Shown: piece by piece, positions 26,256 to 35,790 of the stretch
How positions within the stretch are numbered: the first letter of the stretch is position 1
Layout: each line of letters opens with the position of its first letter
NCBI GenBank assembly: GCA_022072025.1
Contig: JAJVIP010000027.1
Coordinates: 1 to 64,000 of the forward strand
Length of the DNA: 64,000 nucleotides
Direction: 5' to 3'
DNA from: Elusimicrobiota bacterium
Lineage (GTDB): Bacteria > Elusimicrobiota > Elusimicrobia > F11
The notes under the pieces: generated by a model
Told to the model about the DNA's origin: nothing
What the model saw: the letters and a program-made list of their open reading frames with translations, nothing else
The model's database searches: none
Translations under genes and position numbers: made by a program

Positions 26256-27364
26256 GGCTTCGTGATGGAACCCAATACGCGAGCTTGTTTGGCTCCGGTT
26301 CCTGAGGGCAAATGATTGATTTGATGATGCAAGCCCCGCAATCCAAAAAAGGCAAACGCCAACGGTTCCTTCGCCTGAGCCGGCAAGCCCGTGGACTCGA
26401 TGGACTTGACCGGAATGGGCGCAAACAAACACTCCATTTTTTTCATGAGGACTTTGTTATGCACGCCGCCGCCAGAAACAATGAGTTCCGTAACGGAATA
26501 ATCTTTAAACACGTGATTTCGAAAACTTTCTTGGATGGTGAGACAAGTGAAATAGTTGAGTGTGGCAAGCGCATCTTCAGGGTTGATTCTAATTTTCTCA
26601 CCCAAATATTCCATCAAGAACCGATGATCAAACATTTCCGGACCGGTTGATTTGGGAGGAGGTTTCTTGAAGTAAGGATGCTCCAACATGCGTCCCACCA
26701 CCGCCATATCAATGGTCCCATGCTTGGCGCGCGCACCGCCCCGATCAAAGGGCTCTTTGCCTTGCGTGATTTCCTGAACAACCAAATCCATCAAGCAATT
26801 CCCAGGGCCGGTATCAAACGCCAACGGGCCTTCCAGGCCGCGTCCCACAATGGTGACATTGGCAATGCCTCCGATATTGAGAAGCGCCCGCACCGGTCCC
26901 GATCCAAAAAAGAAATGATCAAAAAAAGGAATCAAGGGGGCGCCTTCACCTCCGACCGCGATGTCTCTTTGCCGAAAGTTGGAAACGACCGGAATACCGG
27001 TTCGCTCCGCGATCACCGCTGGATCGGCCAACTGGAGTGTATTTTTCAGTTCATCTTGAGGGCCGTGATAAATGGTTTGACCATGGGAGCCGATGCATTC
27101 CACGCTTTCAGGTTTCGTGTGTGTTTTTTTAAGGAGTTTGAGCGCGGCCGCCGCAAAAAGCTCCCCCAACTCCCGGTTCAGCAGAGAGACCTGCGAGGCC
27201 GGCAAGGCCCCGCGTTGACGAATTTTGAGAAGAATATTTTCTGGATAGTCGACCGTGAGGTCTCCCAAAAACTCAAAAGAATGCCCCTGGAACCGTCCCA
27301 AGGCCGCTGAAACCCCATCAGCAGAAGTTCCGGACATGAGCCCGAGCGCCAAGGCTCCGTTCAT
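26252..27364 (-). CDS. anmK: Anhydro-N-acetylmuramic acid kinase
   Basis: 370 residues, the normal family length. It converts 1,6-anhydro-MurNAc plus ATP into MurNAc-6-phosphate in the cytosol. Seen are GLMSGTSADGVSAAL (9-23), ECIGSHGQTIYHGP, the VSNFRQRDIAVGGEGAPLIP segment, LLNIGGIANVT and FDTGPGNCLMD. These are the ASKHA ATPase and sugar-binding motifs of AnmK. It overlaps murQ upstream and the symporter downstream, each by ATGA, so the three are translationally coupled. Its presence implies lytic transglycosylase products are recycled. Confidence 0.93.
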   Translation of the reverse strand: MNGALALGLMSGTSADGVSAALGRFQGHSFEFLGDLTVDYPENILLKIRQRGALPASQVSLLNRELGELFAAAALKLLKKTHTKPESVECIGSHGQTIYHGPQDELKNTLQLADPAVIAERTGIPVVSNFRQRDIAVGGEGAPLIPFFDHFFFGSGPVRALLNIGGIANVTIVGRGLEGPLAFDTGPGNCLMDLVVQEITQGKEPFDRGGARAKHGTIDMAVVGRMLEHPYFKKPPPKSTGPEMFDHRFLMEYLGEKIRINPEDALATLNYFTCLTIQESFRNHVFKDYSVTELIVSGGGVHNKVLMKKMECLFAPIPVKSIESTGLPAQAKEPLAFAFFGLRGLHHQINHLPSGTGAKQARVLGSITKP

Positions 27365-28260
27365 TGGGCGATGGCTCGATGCAGGCGGCCGTGAAACTTT
27401 GTCAAAAGCCGAATCGCTTCTCGTTTCGAAATTTTCTTTTTCGCCATGACGATCGCGGTCTTCGCATTTCCGCCTGATTGGTCGAGGAGTTGCTGGGCCC
27501 TTTTTTCAGATACCTTTCCCAACTCCATGATCAGCCGAGTGGCTCGATTTTCAAGTTTGGCCGACCGCGGTTGCAAATCCACCATCCGGTTTCCATAAAC
27601 TTTCCCCAGCTGAACCATGCTGACCACTGTCAACATGTTGAGAACCATTTTCGTGGCGGTGGCGGCTTTGAGACGTGTGGACCCCGCTATCACCTCAGGA
27701 CCTGTTTTGACGGCGATCACGTGACGAGCCGGACTTTTTAAATTCGTCGAGTGGCACATCACCAAGATTGTTTTGGCCCCTTGCGCATTGGCAGCGGTGA
27801 GCCCCTCTCGAACGAAGGGGGTTACGCCGCTGGCCGCGATGCCCACCACCACGTCTCCGGTGCGAACATTTTTTCGGACAATGCGGGCCCCCTCGCTCCC
27901 GCGGTCTTCCGCGCCCTCTTTGGACCGAAAAACAGAAGAACGCCCACCCGCCATAAAAGCCTGAACCATCGACGGGGGCGTGTTGAAGGTGGGGGGGCAT
28001 TCAGCCGCTTCAAGGATTCCAAGTCGCCCGCTGGTGCCAGCTCCAATGAAAAACAAGCGCCCCCCTTGTTGAAGGGAGGCCACAATCATCTGCACGGCCT
28101 TTTCAATTGAACGCAATCGCGCGCGAACAGAGCGAGCCACTTTGGCATCTTCATTGTTCACAATTTGGAGGGCGCGGCCGATCGAAACCCGGTCAATGTG
28201 TCTGGAATGGAAATTGTTTTCCTCAGTGGGAAGTTGAGCGTAATGAATGCGCGTCGTCAC
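27361..28260 (-). CDS. murQ: N-acetylmuramic acid 6-phosphate etherase
   Basis: 299 residues. MurQ cleaves the lactyl ether of MurNAc-6-phosphate to give GlcNAc-6-phosphate and D-lactate. It is a SIS-fold enzyme: FIGAGTSGRLGILEAAECPP (71-90) holds the sugar-phosphate site and the catalytic Glu (Glu87 by alignment to E. coli Glu83). TEENNF near the N-terminus and ATATKMVLNMLTV are also conserved. It is the first gene of the minus-strand arm and directly feeds on the AnmK product. Upstream lies a ~300-bp gap with no clear promoter found. Confidence 0.93.
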   Translation of the reverse strand: MTTRIHYAQLPTEENNFHSRHIDRVSIGRALQIVNNEDAKVARSVRARLRSIEKAVQMIVASLQQGGRLFFIGAGTSGRLGILEAAECPPTFNTPPSMVQAFMAGGRSSVFRSKEGAEDRGSEGARIVRKNVRTGDVVVGIAASGVTPFVREGLTAANAQGAKTILVMCHSTNLKSPARHVIAVKTGPEVIAGSTRLKAATATKMVLNMLTVVSMVQLGKVYGNRMVDLQPRSAKLENRATRLIMELGKVSEKRAQQLLDQSGGNAKTAIVMAKKKISKREAIRLLTKFHGRLHRAIAQ

Positions 28261-28266
28261 GCGTCG

Positions 28267-28566
28267 AAAGATATCAAATTAACGATTCAAAGGCCGTGAG
28301 GAACCGCCCGAATATTCCCATAACGAACCATCTGAGAGGGATCATGACAGAGAATGGCTCCATTGACCGCATGATGAAAGATCAAACGAAGTAAAGATTT
28401 TGATGCTGAAAAATATAGGGAAAGGTTCTGCGAACGTTCTCGAGATCCTGATTGATCAACTTGTGCCCATCGCCAAACTCTTGAATGACCAGAACCTGCT
28501 TGCCATCGAACGCGCCTTGAAGACAGCGGCGTAAGTTCGCCTCACAATCTTGGGGTTGACGCAAAC

Positions 28567-28573
<7 letters not shown>
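28267..28573 (-). pseudogene. Possible small gene with a frameshift, downstream of the EVE gene
   Basis: A 63-codon frame starts at a GTG (28573) overlapping the EVE gene stop (TAG at 28567) by 7 nt and runs ... ENVRRTFPYIFQHQNLYF to a TGA at 28382. In another frame, from about 28390 to 28267, the text continues as LLRLIFHHAVNGAILCHDPS and MVRYGNIRAVPHGL before a stop. The two halves read like one small protein broken by a frameshift, but no family is recognised, and chance open frames cannot be excluded. It otherwise fills the 306-bp gap between murQ and the EVE gene. Confidence 0.22.
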
Positions 28574-29035
<462 letters not shown>

Positions 29036-29037
<2 letters not shown>

Positions 29038-30160
29038 GATTTCCTCTTCGTCTCCGACGATAAATGAGAAACCAACACGGCCCGCGTTACGAGTCACCCT
29101 CCAAGGCCTCGGCACCGCGGTGCCAATCTTTGCCTCCACCCAAGAAAACACGCTTAATTTCATCAATCAAACATTCGAGGTGCGGGACCAAACCCGGCAA
29201 CTTTACAAAAAGACCTTCCGAAACAAATCCATTGAGAAGCGGCATTTTGCCGTGGACAGGCTGGAGGACACCCTCGAGCAGAACCTGGATTTGAAAATTG
29301 ACCGGTTTAAGCGCTCCGCGGTGGATCTGGCCGTGCGCGCGCTGGGGGCCGCGTTGATCGACGCCGGCACGTCGCCGGCCAAGCTGGATTATCTCGTGGC
29401 CGCCACCTGCACCGGCTATGTGTGCCCCGGCTTGAGCGCTTATCTGGTTGAAGCCTGCCACTTGCGCTCGGACATCCACCTGGCTGATCTGGTCGGCATG
29501 GGATGCGGCGCGGCGCTTCCCGCCATGGAGCAGGCGCATAATTTTCTCATCGCGCACCCCGGCGCCAGCGCGGCGGTGGTGTGCGTGGAAATTTGCTCCG
29601 CCGCGATGTATTCCAATGATGATATCGGCATCGTCATTTCAAACGCAATTTTCTCTGACGGCGCGGCCGCGCTTGTCATGCGCAGCGACGCGGGGGGCGC
29701 GACCGGAAATGGCGCGCGCCCGTTGCCGCGTGTCCGCGCGTTTTCTTCGCGAATCATTCCGCAATGGCGCGACACGCTGCGTTTTGAAACCGAGGGCGGC
29801 CATCTAAAAAATGTGCTCGGAAAACACGTTCCGGAGCAGGCGGGGCAGGCGGTGCGCCTGGTGGCGCAACACCTCCTGGGACAGGCAGGCTTGGAGCCGC
29901 CCGACATCGACCACTGGATCATGCACGCCGGCGGAAAGAAAGTCATCGATGCGCTGGAAAAATCCCTGCAACTTGCGCCGGCCCGGCTCCAGTCCGCGCG
30001 AACCACGCTTAAAAACTTCGGAAACATGTCTTCGCCCACCGTGCTCTTCGTGTTGGAGGAAGAAATCAAACGCCAGGCGCCCAAGGCGGGCGCGATTGGG
30101 TTTATGGCCTCCTTCGGGGCGGGATTTTCCGCGCATGGGATGCTGATCGAATGGATTTAA
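29036..30160 (+). CDS. Type III polyketide synthase (chalcone synthase-like)
   Basis: 374 residues, usual length. A homodimeric ketosynthase that extends an acyl-CoA with malonyl-CoA, giving alkylresorcinols or alkylpyrones in bacteria. The catalytic triad is visible: Cys157 in LVGMGCGAALPAM, His297 in WIMHAGGKK, Asn330 in NFGNMSSPTV. The FSDGAAALV motif is also intact. The ATG at 29036 overlaps the EVE start codon on the other strand; the frame is open further upstream, but that region codes for EVE. It overlaps the methyltransferase by 10 nt. The gene is clearly GC-richer than the flanking peptidoglycan genes, which hints at transfer. Confidence 0.9.
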
Positions 30161-30957
30161 GCCGCCGCGCGGAACTTTTGGAAATCATGGACACCGAAAC
30201 ATTGTCCCTGCCCGAGATGCGCCAAACGCTGCGTTTTCTTGAAACCACCAACAAATATTTTGGAGGAACCGCCGTCATCATCCGCTGTTTGGAGCGGTGG
30301 TCGAAACACTGGCCCAAAAACCAGACGGTTCGCGTGCTGGACATCGGAACCGGTGGAGCGGAAATCCCGATCGCGATGGCGCGATGGGCCAAATCAAATG
30401 GGCACAAGGTCCATATCACGGGAATCGATTTGGTGGATGAGATCAGCCGCATCGCGGCCCAGAATGCGGCCGACTGGCCGAACGTCACCATCCGCCGCGC
30501 TGACTTCTTTGACCTGACTGATAGCAACGAAAAATTTGACTACGTCATTTCATCCCTGCTTTTGCATCATGTTCCCACTGAAAAAATCATTTGCGCGCTG
30601 CAAGCCTTTGACCGGCTGTGCGCGCGCGGACTCATCATCAGCGATCTGTTGAGGAACCGCGCTGGCTATTGGGCTGTCACCGCCGCCGGGGTTCTGTTCG
30701 GCAACAAAATCGTCCGGCATGATGGGCCGGTGTCGGTGCGGCGCGCCTTCACACCCAATGAGTTGCGAAGCTGGGCGATGGCTGCTGGATTGAATTATCT
30801 TCAAGCGAAAAAAGAGCCCTGGTTCAGGGTCAGTTTGGCCGGCGAAAAAACAAGCCCTCACCCCAGCCCGCTCCCCAACATCGGCAGAGGGGGAACAGAT
30901 AAATCCCCCGTGCACCATGCCTTGGTTGACGGTGAGAAGGCGGGATGCGCGAAATGA
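30151..30957 (+). CDS. Class I SAM-dependent methyltransferase, polyketide-associated
   Basis: 268 residues. RVLDIGTGGAEIPIAMARWA (61-80) is motif I of Rossmann methyltransferases, and FDYVISSLLLHHVP is motif IV. Likely it methylates the type III polyketide product; similar PKS-methyltransferase-oxidoreductase trios occur in other bacteria. The last ~35 residues (from about SPHPSPLPNIGRGG) are encoded by a REP-like repeat (about 30850-30900), so the native C-terminus was probably shorter or different. The start overlaps the PKS gene by 10 nt and the end overlaps the reductase gene by 13 nt. Confidence 0.85.
   Translation: MDLSRRAELLEIMDTETLSLPEMRQTLRFLETTNKYFGGTAVIIRCLERWSKHWPKNQTVRVLDIGTGGAEIPIAMARWAKSNGHKVHITGIDLVDEISRIAAQNAADWPNVTIRRADFFDLTDSNEKFDYVISSLLLHHVPTEKIICALQAFDRLCARGLIISDLLRNRAGYWAVTAAGVLFGNKIVRHDGPVSVRRAFTPNELRSWAMAAGLNYLQAKKEPWFRVSLAGEKTSPHPSPLPNIGRGGTDKSPVHHALVDGEKAGCAK
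30850..30900 (+). repeat. REP-like repeat inside the methyltransferase 3' end
   Basis: The text CCCTCACCCCAGCCCGCTCC with a matching GCAGAGGGGGA arm is the common bacterial 'CCCTCACCCC...GGGAGAGGG' palindrome. It reads as the tail SPHPSPLPNIGRGG of the methyltransferase. Confidence 0.5.
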
Positions 30958-32045
30958 AGGCAACCGTGATCGGCGCCGGCCCGGCGGGCTTGAGCGCGGC
31001 CTTGGGGCTGCTGCGCTGCGGGTTGCGTGTCGAGGTTCTGGATGAACGGACCAAACCCGGCGGACGCGTGTGCGGCGGATACTTGAATGCGGAGGCGCGA
31101 CGCCATTTGGAGTGGCTGGGCGTATCATCCGCGATACGTCAAGAATCGGTTGAGGTGTCGTCGGTGATCCTCTCCACACCCACGATTTGTTCCCAATTCC
31201 CGGCCTCGCATGACCGTGAAGAAACCTGGGGAATCGCGCGCGACCGGCTGGAAGAAATATTGCTGGAGGCGGTGATGAAAAATGGCGGGCAGGTCCGATG
31301 GGGCCGGCGCGTGTCCAATCTGAGCCAGATGGATGGCCCCGCGGTGGTTGCCGCCGGCCGCTTTGGCCTTTCAGGGGGAAAGGGCCTTCATGGCTCGCCG
31401 CGCCGTTTGGCGGGCCAGGGCGGGTGGTACGGCTGGAGTTCATTTTTTGAAAACACCGGCCTGGCCCCGGGCACACTGGCGCTGCACTTTCATCCCCAGG
31501 GCTACATCGGAACCCTGGTGCTCAAAGATGGCCGAATGAATGTCTGCGGCCTGATCCACCGCGAAGAGAAAAGCGCATTTTCAATTGAAAATATTTTTAA
31601 GGAATCGCTGGCGCTTCAACCGCATTTCCGCAAATCGGTGGAACAGGCAAAACGCGCCGGCGCCTGGCGCGCGGTCGGCCCATTGCCGTACGGCGCCTGG
31701 ATTTCCGAAGACGATTCCTTTTTCGCCGTGGGAGACGCCGCCGCGGTGGGAGACCCGTTCATGGGGGAGGGCCTCGGCCGGGCGTTGGGCGCGGGCCCGA
31801 TGCTGGCGGAATTGTTTTCCTCACCCAGACCGGCCACGCCGCGCGACTATTATCACATGTGGAAAAAAGCCTACGGCGGCCGCTTCCGTTTGGGAATGAT
31901 GGCGCGCCCGCTCATCAACGGATCCTTCCTGCGGTGGTTCATGCTCAAGACCCTCATCAAACACCCGCTGTTGATCCAAAAAGCCATGCCGGTTTTTCAA
32001 ACCGGCTACAGGCCGATGATCCGGCAAGGATCAAGAATATTGTAA
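30945..32045 (+). CDS. FAD-dependent oxidoreductase (geranylgeranyl-reductase-like)
   Basis: 366 residues. KATVIGAGPAGLSAALGLLR (5-24) is the FAD-binding dinucleotide fold. FFAVGDAAAVGDPFMGEGLG is the second FAD motif, typical of geranylgeranyl reductase and related flavoprotein hydroxylases. It probably hydroxylates or reduces the methylated polyketide. ATG 30945 or the in-frame ATG 30954 could start it; both lie inside the end of the methyltransferase gene. It ends 10 nt before nagZ, so nagZ and the kinase may now be read from the same promoter as the PKS genes. Confidence 0.83.
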   Translation: MREMKATVIGAGPAGLSAALGLLRCGLRVEVLDERTKPGGRVCGGYLNAEARRHLEWLGVSSAIRQESVEVSSVILSTPTICSQFPASHDREETWGIARDRLEEILLEAVMKNGGQVRWGRRVSNLSQMDGPAVVAAGRFGLSGGKGLHGSPRRLAGQGGWYGWSSFFENTGLAPGTLALHFHPQGYIGTLVLKDGRMNVCGLIHREEKSAFSIENIFKESLALQPHFRKSVEQAKRAGAWRAVGPLPYGAWISEDDSFFAVGDAAAVGDPFMGEGLGRALGAGPMLAELFSSPRPATPRDYYHMWKKAYGGRFRLGMMARPLINGSFLRWFMLKTLIKHPLLIQKAMPVFQTGYRPMIRQGSRIL

Positions 32046-32055
32046 ATTCCGCGGC

Positions 32056-33585
32056 ATGGCTCAGACGCTTGAAGACTTGGTCGGTTCAAAACTCGTTATT
32101 GGCGTTCCTGGAACAAAGATAACGCCTGAGATTGTTCAGCATTTCAAAGCCACCCACGCGGGGGGCGTTATTTTCTATCGCATCAATTTCGAATCCCCAG
32201 ACCAACTTCGAAAAATGATTTCCACCCTTGAGGCGGCCTTGGGCCGGAAGCTGTTGGTTTGTGTGGACCACGAAGGGGGACGCGTCATCATGTACCGGGA
32301 TGGCGTCACCATTTTTCCCGACAATCTCGCTTTTGGACAAACCCGCAATGTGGACTATGCGCGCCAAGCCGGCCAGATTGCCGCCAAAGAATTGCGGGCG
32401 CTGGGAACCGATGTCAATTTCGCCCCCGTGCTTGACGTGCTCACCTCCAGTTACTCACCCAACATTGGGATCCGGTCCTTTGGCGAGGATTGGAAATTGG
32501 TTTCTGATATGGGCGCCGCCTATATCCAGGCCCTGCAAGCGGGGGGAGTTTCCGCCACCGCCAAACATTTTCCTGGCAAAGGGCATGCTCCTGTGGACGC
32601 GCATCTCAAACTGCCCACCATCCCCTCCACCTGGGAAGAAATGAAGGAAGTGCACCTTCAACCCTTTATCCGGGCCATTCAAGCGGGAGTGGATGTCATC
32701 ATGTCCTCCCACCCCAAATATCCAAAACTGGACCCCAACCCCGGTAACATTGCCACTTTTTCAAGGCGAATCATGACCGACTGCCTCCGAGATGAACTGG
32801 GTTTTAAAGGAATCATCTCCAGCGATGACCTTGAAATGGGAGCCATCAAAGAAATGTGCCCCATTGAGGTGGCGGCAGTCAAAACAGTGGCCGCGGGCCA
32901 CGACTTAATTTTGAGTTGCCATGATTTTGATAGTCAGCTGAAATGTTTCAAAGGAATGCTTGAGGCCTACAAGGGAAAATTACTACCAATCAATGAATTA
33001 GAAGAGAGTGTTGATAGAATTAATAAGCTTAAAACAAAGCGCTCCCAACGGTTTAATGGAGTGCCTTCGGTTCATGAAGAGGGGCCCAAACTGGCGCAAA
33101 AGGTTTCCATTGAAGCCGTTACGGTCATTCAAGACCATCAAAAACTGCTGCCCCTTTCCAACGCCCTCCGCCAAGATGTGGGAATCGTATTCCCACAACT
33201 TTCGTCATTTTCACAAAAAATAATGATAGAGAAGCCTTTTGAGGATGAAGTTGGATTTTTTCACGAAATTCTGGGTCATCTTCCCGAAAAACATGTCACC
33301 GAAGTGTATGGGATTACCCCGAGCGAAGAGGACATCGAGAACTGCTCGAACCTGGCCAGTCGATCAACCGTCACCATTTTCTTTTGTTTTGATGCTCACT
33401 TGTACCCCAAAGAGCAGGCGCTGTTGGCCCTGCTCCAAAGAACCGCCCGCAAACTGGTGGTGGTGCTGATGCGGGATCCCTATGACAAATCATTTCTCCG
33501 CCCCAAAGACACGGGGATCACGGCCTTTGGCTTTCGCCGCTGTCAAATTGAAGCTGTTATCAACCGAATATATGGAGAGGAATGA
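32056..33585 (+). CDS. nagZ: Beta-N-acetylglucosaminidase, GH3 (NagZ type), two-domain
   Basis: 509 residues. NagZ removes GlcNAc from GlcNAc-(anhydro)MurNAc. GH3 marks are LLVCVDHEGGRV (67-78), SATAKHFPGKGHAPVDAHLK (166-185; the Lys-His and Asp-His pairs of NagZ) and the nucleophile Asp257 in ISSDDLEMGA. The extra C-terminal ~170 residues match the two-domain Gram-positive layout rather than the one-domain proteobacterial form. No signal peptide is seen, so it acts in the cytosol after import. Its stop overlaps the kinase start by ATGA. Confidence 0.9.
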   Translation: MAQTLEDLVGSKLVIGVPGTKITPEIVQHFKATHAGGVIFYRINFESPDQLRKMISTLEAALGRKLLVCVDHEGGRVIMYRDGVTIFPDNLAFGQTRNVDYARQAGQIAAKELRALGTDVNFAPVLDVLTSSYSPNIGIRSFGEDWKLVSDMGAAYIQALQAGGVSATAKHFPGKGHAPVDAHLKLPTIPSTWEEMKEVHLQPFIRAIQAGVDVIMSSHPKYPKLDPNPGNIATFSRRIMTDCLRDELGFKGIISSDDLEMGAIKEMCPIEVAAVKTVAAGHDLILSCHDFDSQLKCFKGMLEAYKGKLLPINELEESVDRINKLKTKRSQRFNGVPSVHEEGPKLAQKVSIEAVTVIQDHQKLLPLSNALRQDVGIVFPQLSSFSQKIMIEKPFEDEVGFFHEILGHLPEKHVTEVYGITPSEEDIENCSNLASRSTVTIFFCFDAHLYPKEQALLALLQRTARKLVVVLMRDPYDKSFLRPKDTGITAFGFRRCQIEAVINRIYGEE

Positions 33586-34226
33586 ACCTCTTCGCTGATA
33601 TTGGCGGCACGAATATTCGTTTTTGGACGGAAGGAACGGGCCGAAAAATTGAAAAGCTTGTTTTGGGAATGCGGGGCGTGTGGACCCCCCAAGAGAAAAA
33701 ACATTGGAAAAATAAATTCCGCCATTTAGCTCCCATTGTTCATGTTCTCTCAGATATTGAACTGGCCCACGAACTCGCCTTTGGAAAAAACCCGGGCATT
33801 GTGCTCAATGCGGGAACAGGATCCATTGCCTTTGGACGATCTCAAAAGGGGAAAACCGCTCGAACGGGAGGCTTGGGCCCTCTTTTAGGGGATGAAGGGT
33901 CCGCTTTCTGGATTGGAAAAGAATTTTTGCGGATGCAATATCAGATTATTCCTGAGATTCATGTGGTCCGCCGTTACATCACGGGACCTGATGCCGTAAA
34001 AAAAATCGCCGGAGTAGCTAAAAAAGTGCTCGCCGTTTCGCAAAAGAAACCCGGATCCTACGAGCGGCGTATTGCCGATGAAGCTCTCATCCACCTTCGA
34101 GAATTGGTGAAAGAAATCCGATTTAAACTCAAACTACCGCCAGACACCCCCGTTCATTTGACCGGGGGACTTTTTAACAACAAGTTCTTTAAGAACCGGT
34201 GTAAAAAGTTTCTATCCCGCGTTTAA
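33582..34226 (+). CDS. BadF/BcrA-type sugar kinase, probable MurNAc/GlcNAc kinase
   Basis: 214 residues, short for the ~300-residue BadF-type kinases. NLFADIGGTNIRFW (2-15) is the phosphate-1 loop, GIVLNAGTGSIAFG the phosphate-2 loop, GGLGPLLGDEGSAFWIG the family signature, and VHLTGGLFNN the adenosine motif. All ASKHA motifs are therefore present despite the length. GlcNAc kinase and MurK belong to this family. Directly after nagZ it would phosphorylate free MurNAc (from NamZ) or GlcNAc (from NagZ). The choice between the two is inference. Its 3' end overlaps the HPF gene on the other strand by 38 bp. Confidence 0.82.
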   Translation: MNLFADIGGTNIRFWTEGTGRKIEKLVLGMRGVWTPQEKKHWKNKFRHLAPIVHVLSDIELAHELAFGKNPGIVLNAGTGSIAFGRSQKGKTARTGGLGPLLGDEGSAFWIGKEFLRMQYQIIPEIHVVRRYITGPDAVKKIAGVAKKVLAVSQKKPGSYERRIADEALIHLRELVKEIRFKLKLPPDTPVHLTGGLFNNKFFKNRCKKFLSRV

Positions 34227-34551
34227 GCAACCTTTTCTCTTTGGAGCGTCGATGACGCGTTTTGACGTCTTTGTAAAGCTTGTGAATTTGACCTTCCACT
34301 ATCTTGGCGGCGGCATCAATGGCGTCAAGCATGGTTTCTCCATTTTTTTTCACATCGATGGTTTTCCGTGGGACTTTAACCTTCACATGACAGGTTTCGG
34401 AACCTTTTAAGTGATGACGGCTCGTGGTGAGAAAATATTCAATTCGGATAATGCGGTCTTCAAAACGATCCAGCTTGGAAAGTCGATCATAGATATGATC
34501 TCTCCAACGGGGCTGAACTGTTGTTTCATGTCCGCGAATAAACACCTGCAT
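34189..34551 (-). CDS. hpf: Ribosome hibernation-promoting factor, short form
   Basis: 120 residues with the beta-alpha-beta-beta-beta-alpha pattern of the HPF/RaiA (S30AE) family: MQVFIRGHETTVQPRWRDHI, LDRFEDRIIRIEYFL, CHVKVKVPRKTIDVKK, MLDAIDAAAKIVEGQIHKLY. It binds idle ribosomes near the decoding centre. The start at 34551 follows AGGAGG at normal spacing. It is divergent from trpS across only 38 bp and its end overlaps the kinase gene. Confidence 0.85.
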   Translation of the reverse strand: MQVFIRGHETTVQPRWRDHIYDRLSKLDRFEDRIIRIEYFLTTSRHHLKGSETCHVKVKVPRKTIDVKKNGETMLDAIDAAAKIVEGQIHKLYKDVKTRHRRSKEKRLLKRGIETFYTGS

Positions 34552-34589
34552 GGCATCCTCCTGTTTGGATCGACAGTGGAATTTTTCTA

Positions 34590-35600
34590 ATGTCGAGTTC
34601 ATCTATTATGCAAAAAAAACGAGTCTTCTCAGGCATACAACCCTCCGGTGTGGTTCATATCGGCAATTACATAGGGGCCTTAAAAAATTGGGCCGCGATG
34701 CAAAAAGACCATGCGTGCATTTACTGTATCGTGGATTTACATGCCATCACCGTTCCCCAAGATCCAAAAGCTCTTCAAGAACGTATCTTACTCACGGCCG
34801 CCACCACATTGGCCGCGGGCGTTAACCCCAACGAATCTATTCTGTTTGTTCAATCCGACGTGCCTGAACATGCGGAGCTGGCCTGGTTGCTCAATTGTGT
34901 GGTCTATTATGGTGAGTTGACACGCATGACCCAATTCAAAGACAAATCGACGGTTCGAGGCGAAGGCACCTCCGCTGGACTTTTCACCTATCCGGTTCTT
35001 ATGACGGCCGACATCTTGCTCTATGGGACCCACGCCGTGCCGGTGGGGGATGACCAAAGACAACATTTGGAGCTCGCCCGGCTCATCGCGCGCCGCTTGC
35101 AAAAAAACGCTCCCGATTGGGTGGTGGTGCCTGAAGCCTTCATAGGGAAAAAAGGAGCCCGTGTGATGGGACTGGACGATCCCACCTCCAAAATGAGCAA
35201 ATCCGCTCCCAGTGAATACAACTATATCTCACTCTCCGATTCACCGGATCTCATCCGAAAGAAAATTAAGAAAGCGGTAACGGATTCTGGAACCACCATT
35301 GAATATGATGAGCAAAAGCGGCCGGCCATCGCCAATCTTCTCACCATCTATAGCTCTCTCACGAACCGATCAGTGGAGGACATCGTGTCCCAATATGTGG
35401 GAAAAGGGTACGGAGATTTCAAAAAAGATTTGGCCGAGGTGGTGGTGGAAGGCTTAAGCCCCCTTCAAATCAAGATTCAGGAATTCATGCGAGATCCCAC
35501 CGAACTCCACAAGATCTTGAACCAAGGAGCGGAAAAAGCGGCCGCCATCGCGCGCCCCCGCCTGGCGGATCTGAAACGGATGATGGGTCTTGGACACTAA
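34590..35600 (+). CDS. trpS: Tryptophan-tRNA ligase
   Basis: 336 residues, normal for bacterial TrpRS. GIQPSGVVHIGNYIGAL (15-31) is the class I HIGH region in the TrpRS form (HIGN), and KMSKS is exact at 201-205. YPVLMTADILLY and PVGDDQRQHLELAR are also TrpRS-specific. It charges tRNA-Trp. ATG 34590 or 34608 could be the start; the second begins six residues before the conserved GIQPSG stretch. No T-box or trp leader is seen in the 38-bp divergent gap. Confidence 0.95.
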   Translation: MSSSSIMQKKRVFSGIQPSGVVHIGNYIGALKNWAAMQKDHACIYCIVDLHAITVPQDPKALQERILLTAATTLAAGVNPNESILFVQSDVPEHAELAWLLNCVVYYGELTRMTQFKDKSTVRGEGTSAGLFTYPVLMTADILLYGTHAVPVGDDQRQHLELARLIARRLQKNAPDWVVVPEAFIGKKGARVMGLDDPTSKMSKSAPSEYNYISLSDSPDLIRKKIKKAVTDSGTTIEYDEQKRPAIANLLTIYSSLTNRSVEDIVSQYVGKGYGDFKKDLAEVVVEGLSPLQIKIQEFMRDPTELHKILNQGAEKAAAIARPRLADLKRMMGLGH

Positions 35601-35640
35601 GTCTGGCCTCCCGAGACAAACATTCGGGGTGGACGGCTTT

Positions 35641-35790
35641 TATTCCCCTGCATGATGACATTACAGTTTCTTGTTTTTTGTCAAAGAAAATCACAGTTTA
35701 ATGTCATCCCGAGGTCGCCGTGGCGACCGAGGGATCTCTACGGGATATTTAATAATCCTATAGAGATTCTTCACTACGTTCAGAATGACA
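35641..35790 (+). repeat. Intergenic repeat ending in TTCAGAATGACA
   Basis: GTCATCCCGAGGTCGCCGTG opens a repeat with palindrome GGTCGCC-GT-GGCGACC and the end GATTCTTCACTACGTTCAGA. This wording is familiar as a high-copy intergenic repeat in many uncultured bacterial genomes. A flanking imperfect inverted pair (GACATTACAG, TTTAATGTC) lies at its left. It fills the gap between trpS and tldD and may supply the first codons of tldD. Confidence 0.6.

Noticed and set aside
30550-31476. 308-codon minus-strand frame opposite the methyltransferase and reductase
   Set aside because: Long antisense frames are expected in GC-rich genes; it lacks motifs and includes the repeat at 30850.
34552-34589. Search for a T-box or trp leader before trpS
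   Set aside because: Only 38 bp separate trpS from the divergent hpf gene and they hold the hpf ribosome-binding site; no leader structure fits.
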